A program made the position numbers and the translations under genes. The notes under the pieces are model-generated. The model was given only the letters and a program-made list of their open reading frames with translations, did not search any database and was not told the DNA's origin. From positions 1-64,000 of the forward strand of contig NZ_JABSOE010000019.1 in NCBI RefSeq assembly GCF_013618865.1: a stretch of DNA of 64,000 bases, given 5' to 3'. Below are positions 51,770 through 61,300 of this stretch, piece by piece. How positions within the stretch are numbered: position 1 is the stretch's first letter; every line of letters starts with the position of its first letter. The stretch is from Phocaeicola faecicola. GTDB lineage: Bacteria > Bacteroidota > Bacteroidia > Bacteroidales > Bacteroidaceae.

Positions 51770-54700
51770 ATGAAAAGAAAATTGATGCTTTTTATGACCT
51801 TCCTTGTAATAGGTATAGGTCTGGTGAACGCGCAAATTTCAAAAGTAACCGGTACGGTAACTTCTGAAGAAGACGGTTTGCCTGTTGTGGGGGCGTCTGT
51901 ATTGGTAAAAGGTACCACTGTAGGTACAGTTACTGACATAGACGGAAACTTTACTATTAACAACGTTCCAAGTTCCGCCAAGACTTTGGTGGTTTCATTC
52001 ATCGGATTGCAGAGCCAGGAAGTAACTATCAAACCGATGGTTAAGGTTGTCCTGAAGTCTGATTCTGAGGTATTGGATGAAGTAATGGTAGTCGCTTTCG
52101 GAACCGCCAAAAAGTCGGCATTTACAGGTTCTGCTGCCGTAGTAGACAGTAAAGAACTGGCTAAACGCATCACAACCAATGTATCGGATGCATTGGTCGG
52201 ATCTGTAGCAGGTTTGCAGATCAGAGGTAACTCTGGAGCTCCTGGTTCAGACAGCAACAAGATCAACATCCGTGGTATCGCTTCTATGTATGCCAGCACC
52301 GACCCGCTGATTATCGTGGACGGAGCACCGTATACTGCCAGCCTTTCCAACATTCCACAGAACGATATTGAGTCAATCTCAGTACTTAAGGATGCAGCTT
52401 CTGCAGCACTGTATGGTGCGCGTGGTGCAGCCGGTGTCATCATTGTAACCACCAAGAAAGGAAAGAGCCAGGAAGCTGAAGTCAACCTGGATATGAAATG
52501 GGGTGTAAACTCACGTGCCGTACAGGACTATGATGTAATCACAGATCCGGGACAGTACTATGAAGCTTACTATGCACAGTTGTACAACTACGCTTTCTAC
52601 GGTCAGGGAAATTCAGTTGCCGCAGCAAACTCATGGGCAAACAAGACCATGATTGAACACCTGGGATATAATGTATACACCGTGCCTGAAAACGAAATGC
52701 TGATCGGCATGGACGGAAGACTGAACCCGAATGCAACTTTGGGCCGCCGCTACACTCACAACGGTACAGAATATTATCTGTGTCCTGACGACTGGCAGGA
52801 TATAGCTTACCGCAACTCTCTGCGTCAGGAATACAACGTAAGCGTCAATGGAGGTAATGAAAAAACATCTTTCTATGCAAGTTTAGGATATCTGAACGAT
52901 GAAGGTATCATCATCAACTCAGACTACGAACGTCTCAGCGGTCGTTTCCGTGCAGACTATCAGGCAAAGAAATGGTTGAAACTGGGAGCTAACCTCAGCT
53001 ATAACCACTCTGTACAGCATGCTATTCCGAACTCATCGGGTGCAACCAGCTCTAACATGATGTACTTTACCAGCTCTATCGCTCCTATCTACCCTGCTTT
53101 TGTACGTGTAGTAGATGCGAACGGCAACGTGGTAATCAAACAGGATGAACAAGGACGTAACGCATACGACTTTGGTATGACTTCTAAGGACTATGGATTG
53201 AACCGTCCGTTTATGTCAACTGCCAACCCGCTGGCAGCCAACCAGTACGACCAGGTAGAAAGCATCGGTGACCAGATGAATGCGACATTTACTGCCGACA
53301 TCAACATCACCAGCTATTTGAAGGCTAATGTAACCAGCAACGTAATCTGGGGACAGACCAACTATTCAAACTACGGTAACCCGTTCTATGGTTCAAAAGT
53401 TTCTGTAAACGGTGAACTTGACAAGCAGTCAACAACTACATTGAGAACCAACAATACACAGACATTGACTTACTTCAAGGACTTCGGTCTGCACAGTGTA
53501 AGTGTACTGGCTGGTCACGAATATTATAAGACAACTACCAAATACCTGAGCGCAAAGGCACAGGGAGGTTTCTCTCCTTCAATTCCTGAAATTGATGCAT
53601 TCGCAAAGGTTATTGACGGTTCTTCTTATAAGAGCATTTACAACGTAGAAGGTTACTTCGGTAGTGCTCAGTACAACTATGATCAGAAATATTTCGCATC
53701 GGCTTCGTTCCGTCGTGATGCTTCTTCATACTTCTCAAAGGAAAACCGTTGGGGTAACTTCTGGTCTGTAGGTACTGCATGGATCATCTCTAAAGAAAAA
53801 TTCATGAAGGAAACTGCTTCTTGGCTGGATATGTTGAAAGTGAAATTCTCTGTAGGTCAGCAGGGTAACGATAACATCGGTGCTTTCGCCTACACCAATA
53901 TCTATCAGCTGGCTCCGACAAGTGATACAGCTATGGGAGCTACCTTCAAACGTATGGGTAACCCTGACATCACTTGGGAAACTACTACCAACTACAACGT
54001 GGGTGTAGAATTCAGTTTGTGGCATGGCCGTCTGAGCGGTAACATCGATTACTATACCAAGAAGACCAGCGACTTGCTCTTCTGGCTTTCTATTCCTGAA
54101 TCATCAGGTACACGTGGTTACTACGGTAACGTAGGTGACATCCGCAACAACGGTATCGAAGTTGCACTGACTGCAGGTATTATCCGTACGAGAGACATTG
54201 ACTGGACTGTATCAGCCAACCTGTCACACAACAAGACTAAGATCTTGAGCTTGCCGGAATCTAAGACCCGTAACCTGGGAGGTTTCAATGAAACCAACAG
54301 TACTGGCCAGGGTGGTAACTGGTACCAGGTAGGCGGACCGCTGTACAATGCATTCTGTATCGAATATGCAGGTGTTAACGAAAAAGGTGAAGCACTTTAC
54401 TGGGTAGACGATGAACTGACACAGGCCGGTGCTCCGGGAAAGAACCATTCATCAACTACCACTGACCCGAACCAGGCTACTTACTACGAACAGGGGTCTA
54501 TCCTGCCTAAGGTATTCGGTGGTTTCAACTCTACATTGAGAATCGGTAACTTCGATGCATCTGTATCATTCGACTACCAGATTGGTGGAAAGGTTCAGGA
54601 TTATCGTTATGCCAGCCTGATGACTCCTAATGAGACTTCAAACGGTGCAGGTTCTGCTATCCACAAAGACTATATCAACTCATGGAGTCCTAACAATACA

Positions 54701-54997
54701 GAAAGTAATATTCCACGTTGGCAGTTCGGTGACAAGTATACTGCATTCTCTAAGTCAGACCGTTTCCTGACAAATGCAAGCTACCTGAACTTCCAGTCAT
54801 TCACTATCGGATACACATTCCCGAAGAAATGGATGAAGCATATCTCTAAGCTGCGTATCTATGCAGCCGGTGAAAACTTGTGCTTCTGGTCAGTACGTAA
54901 GGGATTTGACCCACGTTACTCTTATGAAGGTAACTCATCAATCACTCCTTACTCACCGGCACGTAACATCTCCGGAGGTATTCAATTAACATTCTAA
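51770..54997 (+). CDS. Complete SusC/RagA transporter at the expressed shufflon locus
   Basis: This 1075-residue TonB-dependent outer-membrane glycan importer has signal peptide residues 1-21 (MKRKLMLFMTFLVIGIGLVNA). The carboxypeptidase-D-like domain covers ~25-100 and contains the core at residues 68-72 (PSSAKTLVVSFIGLQSQEV). The TonB-box region is LDEVMVVAFGTAKKSAFTGSA, the plug is KINIRGIASMYASTDPLIIVDGAP and SISVLKDAASAALYGARGAAGVIIVTTK, and the barrel ends SGGIQLTF. It is first in a susC-susD-lipoprotein operon. The 5' module up to codon 67 is the exchangeable part of the shufflon; codons 68 on can be swapped with the silent cassettes. Confidence 0.95.
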   Translation: MKRKLMLFMTFLVIGIGLVNAQISKVTGTVTSEEDGLPVVGASVLVKGTTVGTVTDIDGNFTINNVPSSAKTLVVSFIGLQSQEVTIKPMVKVVLKSDSEVLDEVMVVAFGTAKKSAFTGSAAVVDSKELAKRITTNVSDALVGSVAGLQIRGNSGAPGSDSNKINIRGIASMYASTDPLIIVDGAPYTASLSNIPQNDIESISVLKDAASAALYGARGAAGVIIVTTKKGKSQEAEVNLDMKWGVNSRAVQDYDVITDPGQYYEAYYAQLYNYAFYGQGNSVAAANSWANKTMIEHLGYNVYTVPENEMLIGMDGRLNPNATLGRRYTHNGTEYYLCPDDWQDIAYRNSLRQEYNVSVNGGNEKTSFYASLGYLNDEGIIINSDYERLSGRFRADYQAKKWLKLGANLSYNHSVQHAIPNSSGATSSNMMYFTSSIAPIYPAFVRVVDANGNVVIKQDEQGRNAYDFGMTSKDYGLNRPFMSTANPLAANQYDQVESIGDQMNATFTADINITSYLKANVTSNVIWGQTNYSNYGNPFYGSKVSVNGELDKQSTTTLRTNNTQTLTYFKDFGLHSVSVLAGHEYYKTTTKYLSAKAQGGFSPSIPEIDAFAKVIDGSSYKSIYNVEGYFGSAQYNYDQKYFASASFRRDASSYFSKENRWGNFWSVGTAWIISKEKFMKETASWLDMLKVKFSVGQQGNDNIGAFAYTNIYQLAPTSDTAMGATFKRMGNPDITWETTTNYNVGVEFSLWHGRLSGNIDYYTKKTSDLLFWLSIPESSGTRGYYGNVGDIRNNGIEVALTAGIIRTRDIDWTVSANLSHNKTKILSLPESKTRNLGGFNETNSTGQGGNWYQVGGPLYNAFCIEYAGVNEKGEALYWVDDELTQAGAPGKNHSSTTTDPNQATYYEQGSILPKVFGGFNSTLRIGNFDASVSFDYQIGGKVQDYRYASLMTPNETSNGAGSAIHKDYINSWSPNNTESNIPRWQFGDKYTAFSKSDRFLTNASYLNFQSFTIGYTFPKKWMKHISKLRIYAAGENLCFWSVRKGFDPRYSYEGNSSITPYSPARNISGGIQLTF
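51971..51985 (+). repeat. Inversion core site, expressed susC
   Basis: AGTTCCGCCAAGACT at codons 68-72 of the complete susC. The following bases give the imperfect dyad CCGCCAA-GACT-TTGGTGG. It is inverted relative to both silent copies (38120-38134 and 48056-48070). Confidence 0.85.
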
Positions 54998-55022
54998 AAA
55001 CATAAACAAGGACTATTATTTT

Positions 55023-56690
55023 ATGAAAAAAATATTATTATCAGCTATAGTTGCGACTCTGGGAATCACACTTCCCACGAGCTGCATTGAGGAAGTCGTT
55101 CCTCAGACTGATTATGTGACAGAAGATCAGACAGCCGATGCCCCTAACGCATTCCAGAAATTCGTAGACGGTATCACCTCTTCTATGATCGGACAGATTT
55201 TGTATAATTCAAGCTATCCGTTCGACTTCGGTTATCCGACTTTCTTCCAGATGCGCGACGTAATGGGACAGGACGTAGTAATCGATGACGCCGGACACTG
55301 GTATCAGACATGGTACACTTCAAGTACCGCTCTGGGGCCTCGTTATGCCATCGCACAGTTCCCTTGGACCATCTACTATAAATGGATTAAGAACTGTAAT
55401 ACCGTATTAGCCCTGGCAGGAGATGAACCGGATGACGCACATAAAGTGGGAGCCGGTATTGCACACGCCATGCGTGCAATGTATTACATGGACTTGGCCC
55501 GCATGTTTGCCAACAAGACTTATGCATTGGACAAAAACGCAGAGACGGTGCCTATCATTACAGAAAAGACATCTATCGATGAGTTGACCAACAACCCGCG
55601 TGCAACCAACGAAAGAATGTGGAGTTTCATCATCTCTGATCTGGATGCAGCTGAAAACTATCTTAAAGATTACAAACGTGAAGACATCTCTACTCCTGAC
55701 CTGTCAGTAGTTTACGGTTTCAAGGCACGTGCTTATCAGGTAATGGAAGACTGGGCTAACGCTGAGAAATATGCAAAACTGGCACAGGATGGCTATAACA
55801 TGATGAGCCAGGAAGAATATTTGAGCCGCGAAACCGGATTCAACACTCCTAACAGTTCATGGATGTTCGGTATGCAGTTCAAGAGCACTGACCCAGTGAT
55901 CACAGGAAACGATGCAGACGGTTCATGGGGTTCCTTCATGTATCTTGAAGTAAACGGCTCTGGTTGTGGTTATGCATCAAGCTACGGTTACCAGTTCAGC
56001 ATCGACCGTCACTTGTATGAAACAATTCCTTCAACCGACTTCCGTAAAAAGGCATTCATTGATTTCTCTATCGATGAGTTGGGCAATAAGGAAAAAATCG
56101 TAGAAGCACTGAAAGTATATTCTGATTATCCGAATGATATCTATCAGTCTGGATACGAAGGTGTTGGTGCAAAAGCAGTAGGCGGATTCTCTGTAAAGTT
56201 CCGCGCAGCAGGTGGAGCTGAAGGTCATAAGAACCAGTACATCGGTTTCCTGGGAGCTGTACCGTTCATGCGTGTAGAAGAAATGAAACTGATCGAAATT
56301 GAGGCAGCCGGTATGCAGGACGAAAGCCGCGGTATCCAGTTGCTGACTGAATTTGCGAAGACCCGTGACCCGCAATATACTTACGGCAAGCACAATGAAG
56401 CTTATTATAACTTCAAGACTTCTGCTTTCCAGAACGAAGTTTGGTGGCAAAGACGTGTAGAACTGTGGGGAGAAGGCTTCGCAACCTTCGATATCAAGCG
56501 TCTGAACAAAGGTATCATCCGCAGCTACGGCAATACCAACCACCTGAAAACATTCCGCTGGAACATGCAGACTCCTCCAGACTGGATGAACCTGTGTATC
56601 ATCGAAACTGAAACAAGCTACAATACGGCTTGTACAAACAATCCGACTCCGATACCACCAAGTTCAGATTCAGAAGAATTTATATGGTAA
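55023..56690 (+). CDS. SusD/RagB family lipoprotein of the expressed operon
   Basis: This 555-residue lipoprotein has lipobox TLPTSC (Cys21). Family landmarks are NTVLALAGDEPDDAHKVGAGIAHAMRAMYYMDLARMFANKTY, VYGFKARAYQVMEDWANAEKYAKLAQDGY, FMRVEEMKLIEIEAAGM and QRRVELWGEGFATFDIKRLNKGI. It follows susC by 25 bases and precedes a small lipoprotein gene by 27 bases. It would cap the SusC barrel in the outer membrane and bind the glycan. It stays downstream of the barrel part of this susC whichever way the segment lies, so it is switched together with its own SusC barrel. Confidence 0.92.
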   Translation: MKKILLSAIVATLGITLPTSCIEEVVPQTDYVTEDQTADAPNAFQKFVDGITSSMIGQILYNSSYPFDFGYPTFFQMRDVMGQDVVIDDAGHWYQTWYTSSTALGPRYAIAQFPWTIYYKWIKNCNTVLALAGDEPDDAHKVGAGIAHAMRAMYYMDLARMFANKTYALDKNAETVPIITEKTSIDELTNNPRATNERMWSFIISDLDAAENYLKDYKREDISTPDLSVVYGFKARAYQVMEDWANAEKYAKLAQDGYNMMSQEEYLSRETGFNTPNSSWMFGMQFKSTDPVITGNDADGSWGSFMYLEVNGSGCGYASSYGYQFSIDRHLYETIPSTDFRKKAFIDFSIDELGNKEKIVEALKVYSDYPNDIYQSGYEGVGAKAVGGFSVKFRAAGGAEGHKNQYIGFLGAVPFMRVEEMKLIEIEAAGMQDESRGIQLLTEFAKTRDPQYTYGKHNEAYYNFKTSAFQNEVWWQRRVELWGEGFATFDIKRLNKGIIRSYGNTNHLKTFRWNMQTPPDWMNLCIIETETSYNTACTNNPTPIPPSSDSEEFIW

Positions 56691-56717
56691 TAAGTTGACA
56701 TTAAAAATTAGAAGATT

Positions 56718-57464
56718 ATGATAAAATACATTTCATACCTATTTTATGCATTGCTTTCTGTTTTTGCCTTTGCATCATGTGCGCAGCACGAAGGTACAGA
56801 ACCGGGCAATGACGGTTCTCCTAAAGTTACGGTTTATACCTTCAAGCCGGGAGCACCTTATAACGCAGACAATGACCTTCAGCTTCGACTGGCTACAAAC
56901 AGCCAGACCAGCGAAGTCTATTACCTTGCAGAGCTGGCCTCTCAGAAAGAAACCAACGTAGCTTCTATGGGAGAATATGGCTACATGGATTATGTAGTAG
57001 AAAAAGGCAAAAAAGTAGAAGGCCTTGGCGGTAATTCATCTGCAGACATCGTTGTTACTGACATGATCGGTACTTACAGCATTACCATTGTAGCAGTAAA
57101 CGGGGGTGATAAAACAGCAACCACCGTATCCTTCATGGGTATCGAATGGAATGCCATCGGAGAAGGAACTTATAATTCCACAATGTTCAAGAAGCAAGTT
57201 AAGGTTCAGGTATACAAAGCAGCTCATGCTGATTGGTACAAACTCCCGTCATTGTTTGAAGAAGGCAAGAACATGGTCATCAAGATGGACGGAGCCAATG
57301 CTACTGTAGAACAGCAGAATGTAGCTACTGACACTCGATATGGAGATGTATACGCTACCGGTGGAGGTACATTGGAAAATGGTGTAATTACACTGACTCT
57401 GCAGTACACTTGTTCTGCCGGCTCATTCGGAAGCTATACTGAAACTCTGCAGTTGCCGCAGTAA
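56718..57464 (+). CDS. Surface lipoprotein, candidate glycan-binding protein
   Basis: This 248-residue lipoprotein has lipobox FAFASC (Cys21). The mature part begins with a Thr/Gly/Pro-rich linker, then a region with beta-strand character (YTFKPGAPYNADNDLQLRLATNSQTSEVYYLAEL...IVVTDMIGTYSITIVAVNGGDKTATTVSFMGI) resembling an immunoglobulin-like or fibronectin-like module. A second beta-rich segment (EWNAIGEGTYNSTMFKKQVKVQVYKAAHADWYKLPSLF...TLTLQYTCSAG) follows. Position directly after susD is that of SusE/F-like surface glycan-binding proteins. Unlike the silent cassettes, only the expressed operon has such a third gene. Confidence 0.8.
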   Translation: MIKYISYLFYALLSVFAFASCAQHEGTEPGNDGSPKVTVYTFKPGAPYNADNDLQLRLATNSQTSEVYYLAELASQKETNVASMGEYGYMDYVVEKGKKVEGLGGNSSADIVVTDMIGTYSITIVAVNGGDKTATTVSFMGIEWNAIGEGTYNSTMFKKQVKVQVYKAAHADWYKLPSLFEEGKNMVIKMDGANATVEQQNVATDTRYGDVYATGGGTLENGVITLTLQYTCSAGSFGSYTETLQLPQ

Positions 57465-57505
57465 ACCGATGATTATCACTCTCTCTTGAATGAGACTATT
57501 AATAT

Positions 57506-57545
57506 CCCGGATCTGGTATACCAAACAGATCCGGGTATTTTTTTG
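57506..57545 (+). terminator. Terminator of the expressed susC/susD operon
   Basis: CCCGGATCTG (57506-57515) and CAGATCCGGG (57526-57535) form a perfect 10-bp stem followed by TATTTTTTTG. It is 42 bases after the lipoprotein stop. Confidence 0.92.
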
Positions 57546-57585
57546 CACAATATCCTACCTGTAAATAACTTTATCGGCATATCTG

Positions 57586-57616
57586 TTGGAGATACCAGAT
57601 TTCATTTGTATCTTTG
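57586..57616 (+). promoter_or_regulatory. Promoter of ssrA
   Basis: TTGG (57586-57589), 19 bases, TATCTTTG (57609-57616). The tmRNA starts 29 bases beyond the -7 box, leaving a short 5' leader for processing. Confidence 0.65.
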
Positions 57617-57644
57617 CAATGATTATACGATACCATTAAAATCT

Positions 57645-58038
57645 GGGGTTGTTTGGTTTTGACAGCGAGAGATGTGGTATGTAAGCATGCAGTGCGTCAG
57701 TGATTTGCACTATAATCTCAGTTACTGAACTATTATCTGGCAACGAAAACTATGCTCTCGCTGCTTAATCGAAGTACAGTAGATTAGCTTTATTTCCGTC
57801 ACAGTGATGGAAACGAGACATTGCCCAAAAGCTCTTGTTCCGAAGCGTTTGATCAGGCAGTGCAGTAAAATCGGGAATAGTTCCGGTTTGGCCTTGGAGC
57901 TGGAATGAAATTTTAAAGGCTAAGGCATAAGTGGGTGGCTCTGGTCTTGCTTATGCACGAAAACCGAAGGCAGAGATAAGCATGTAGAAAGCATATGGCT
58001 TCCTTGTTTGGACGAGGGTTCGACTCCCTCCAGCTCCA
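57645..58038 (+). ncRNA. ssrA: tmRNA (ssrA)
   Basis: This 394-nt RNA rescues stalled ribosomes. The 5' acceptor strand GGGGTTG pairs with CAGCTCC at 58031-58037, and the T-arm GAGGG-TTCGACT-CCCTC precedes it. The tag frame at 57739-57768 encodes GNENYALAA and TAA, a Bacteroidetes-type tag ending in ..LAA. The 5' GGTTTTGAC segment of the tRNA-like domain is present. CCA is not encoded. It has its own promoter and a strong terminator. It lies between the susC/susD operon and the hybrid regulator gene. Confidence 0.95.
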
Positions 58039-58041
58039 CGA

Positions 58042-58094
58042 GCCAAGATAAAATCAATTGATTTTCAAAAGATTTTATCTTGGCTTATTTTTTT
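58042..58094 (+). terminator. Terminator of ssrA
   Basis: GCCAAGATAAAATC (58042-58055) and GATTTTATCTTGGC (58071-58084) form a perfect 14-bp stem followed by TTATTTTTTTA. Confidence 0.93.
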
Positions 58095-58287
58095 ATGATA
58101 ATTTTTAATCAAAAGACCTACTTCATGTCAACCATGAAGCCTGTTGCAAGGCTAAAAAAATTCCCAACAAGACTTCAGAGAACAATAGCGATTTCCAGAC
58201 CTCACACCCCGAATCAATATTCATTAATTACCAACCGACTTGCATAAAACTCAAGGCGCAACATTTCCGATAATAAAATTTTTTCTG

Positions 58288-58295
58288 TATGTTTG
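58288..58295 (+). promoter_or_regulatory. Probable -7 element of the hybrid regulator gene
   Basis: TATGTTTG fits TAnnTTTG, 32 bases before the ATG at 58328. An in-frame ATG at 58289 is part of this box, so it is not the start. The ~200 bases upstream, to the ssrA terminator, hold only a small CTTCATG/CATGAAG hairpin. Confidence 0.5.
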
Positions 58296-58327
58296 TAAAT
58301 AAAACCTTAAAAAACAGCAGAACAAAT

Positions 58328-61300
58328 ATGCAGAAAACAATCATATACTTACTAATTTGTTTAATCGGAATCATTTCCGCACCTCTGAAAGCGGAACAGA
58401 TCACCTTCAATCACTTAACGACTGAAGACGGATTGTCTCAGTTCTCGGTGAATGCACTCTATTCTGATGAGAACGGAGTGTTGTGGATTGGTACACGCGA
58501 AGGATTAAACCGGTATGACGGTCATAGCATACAAACTTATAAATTTCATAAAAATGACCCCTCCAGTCTGTTCTCAAACGTCGTATCACGGATTGTCGGA
58601 AACCAGCAGGGAAAAATATACCTGCTGTGTACTGGAGGAGTAGCGGAGCTGGACCTGACAACCCAGAAGTTCAAAACCCTTAAGCAGGGCAACATCAATG
58701 CCATCTATTACGACCAGCAACTATTCATAGCCATCCACAACGAAATTCACAGCTATGATGAAAAGACTGGAAAATTCAGTTTATTTGCCCAGGTTCCGGA
58801 AAAAGTAAACATCAATACAATCTTACATGACGGCCAGACCTTCTGGCTGGGAACCAATACACATGGAGTATATTCGTACAATATACAGAACAAGCAGTTT
58901 ACCCACCCCATTACCAAAGGAAATATTGCCAGTATCTACAAGGATTCCGACAATAATATCTGGATTGGAAGCTGGGAAGAAGGATTATACTGTGTATCTC
59001 CCAATCAAACCATCCGGAATTTCCAGCATAAGGCAAACAGCAACAGCCTTTCTTCCGACTTCGTACGTGCTATCTGCGAGGATAACCTTGGAAATTTGTG
59101 GATCGGAACCTTCAACGGACTGAACAAATACAATAAAAAGACCGGAGAATTCAGTAATTATACATCAGAAGATGAAACAGAGACCAAACTGACCCATTCA
59201 TCCATCTGGTGTATCGTCAAAGACAAGCAGGGAACCCTCTGGCTGGGAACTTATTTCGGAGGTGTCAATTTCTTCAACCCGGAATACGAGAACTACAATT
59301 ACTACCGTTTCTCGAACCATCCGGGCAACGGTTTGAGCAGTCCGATTGTAGGAAGAATGGTGGAAGATAATAAAGGAAACCTGTGGATTGCAACAGAAGG
59401 AGGAGGTCTGAATTACTATGACCGCGAAAGCCATCAGTTCAAATGGTTCAAACTGAATCAGGTACCTAACAATAACATTTCTCCCAACAACCTCAAGTCG
59501 TTGTATTACGACCAGGAAAATGATATTCTCTGGATTGGCACCCACTTGGGAGGCCTCTACCGTTTTGTTCCCAAGACCGGCCAGTTTACCAATTTCAGAA
59601 AGGAAGAAGGAAATCCCCACACATTGCCTTCCGACATTGTGCGTGATATTGAAGCTTACGGCAAGGACAGCCTCATCATTGCGACACAGAATGGAGTATG
59701 CACCTTCAACCGGAAAGACGGACGGTGCACACGTCTGTTCCAACAGCACCCGGAAGGAAGAAGAATACAAATGGTGGCAGATGTGGCTTTCGACAAAGAC
59801 CACAATCTATGGATTGCAGCAACCGGAGAAGGAGTCTTCCGCTATAATTTCCAGACCTCTCAGTTGAAAAACTACAGATATTCGGAAGCTGATCCGCACA
59901 GTATCAGCAACAACAGTGTCAACAATATTAACCCGGACAGTAAAGGTAACCTGTGGTTTGCAACTTCAGGTAGTGGACTGGACCTGTATCATCCGGAGAC
60001 CGACAACTTTGAGAATTTCGATAAGGAAAAAAACGGACTGGCCAGTGACTGTATCTACAATACCCAGGAATCACCGCTCAGCGGACATTTATTGTTGATT
60101 ACCAATGAGGGATTTTCCATCTTCGACCAGGAAAACAAATCCTTCTCCAACTATAATACGGAAAAGGGACTCCCGCTGACTGCCATAAACGAGAATGCAC
60201 TATACATTACCCAGGACGGCGAAATCTTCCTGGGAGGAGTACGCAACATGATTTCTTTCCACGAAAAAGATTTAAAGCGTAAACCCAAGCCCTACAAAAT
60301 ACTGTTGAACAAGCTCATTGTCAACGGAGAAGAAATCAAAGTGGGGGATGAAAATGGAATTCTTTCGAAGACACTGGTATACACTCCGGAAATTACACTG
60401 AAAGCGCATCAGAGCATGTTCAGCATAGAGTTTGCCACGCCTAACTACATCGCGGCAAACAAAAGCGACATCATTTATCAGTTGGAAGGATTCTCCAAAC
60501 AATGGAACAGTACCCGAAACTCGAACACCATTACATATACCAACCTCAATGCCGGAGATTATACACTGATTATCAAGGCTAAAGATACAGATGAAAGTAT
60601 CTGTAAGCCCGTATCGCTGAAAATCAGGATATTGCCTCCTGTATGGAGGACCCCCCTGGCCTATCTGGTATATTTCATACTGATATCCAGTCTGCTGATA
60701 TATTTGTTCCGTACTTATCAAAGCCGACTGAAATTAAGGGAGTCATTGAAATATGAGAAAAAACACCGGCTTGACATTGAGGCCCTCAACCAGTCTAAGT
60801 TGCGTTTTTTCACCAACATCTCGCATGAGTTCCGTACTCCCCTTACCCTTATTATTACACAAATAGAGGTGCTGCTTCAGTCGAACAACTTCACACCTCA
60901 ATTATACAGTAAGGTGCTGAGTATCTATAAGAACAGCATCATTTTGAGGGAGCTGGTAACCGAACTACTCGACTTCCGCAAGCAGGAACAGGGTCATATG
61001 AAGTTAAAGGTGTCCTCACATAACATCATTGACTTTATGTATGAGAACTACCTGCTGTTTAATGAATATGCAAACAAACAGCAGATTAAGTTTGAATTCA
61101 AGAAAGAAGAAGACAATCTGACTGTATGGTACGATGCGAAGCAGATGCAGAAGGTTATCAACAACCTGTTATCGAATGCGTTCAAGCATACCAAGGCAGA
61201 AGGCAGCATTACACTGTCTGTACACAGAGCGCAGGAGCAGGTAATCATCGAGGTGGCAGATACTGGCCGCGGAATACCTGCAGCTGAACTGAACAAGATA

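Larger units (their letters stand above)
48056..51985. mobile_element. Predicted 3.9-kb invertible segment
   Basis: It is bounded by inverted copies of the 15-bp core at 48056-48070 and 51971-51985. Inside are the DUF2264 gene, the tyrosine recombinase gene and the promoter plus first 67 codons of the complete susC. Inverting it would attach this 5' module to silent cassette 2 and leave the susC/susD operon at 52-57 kb without promoter. Predicted from sequence; inversion itself is not observed here. Confidence 0.75.
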
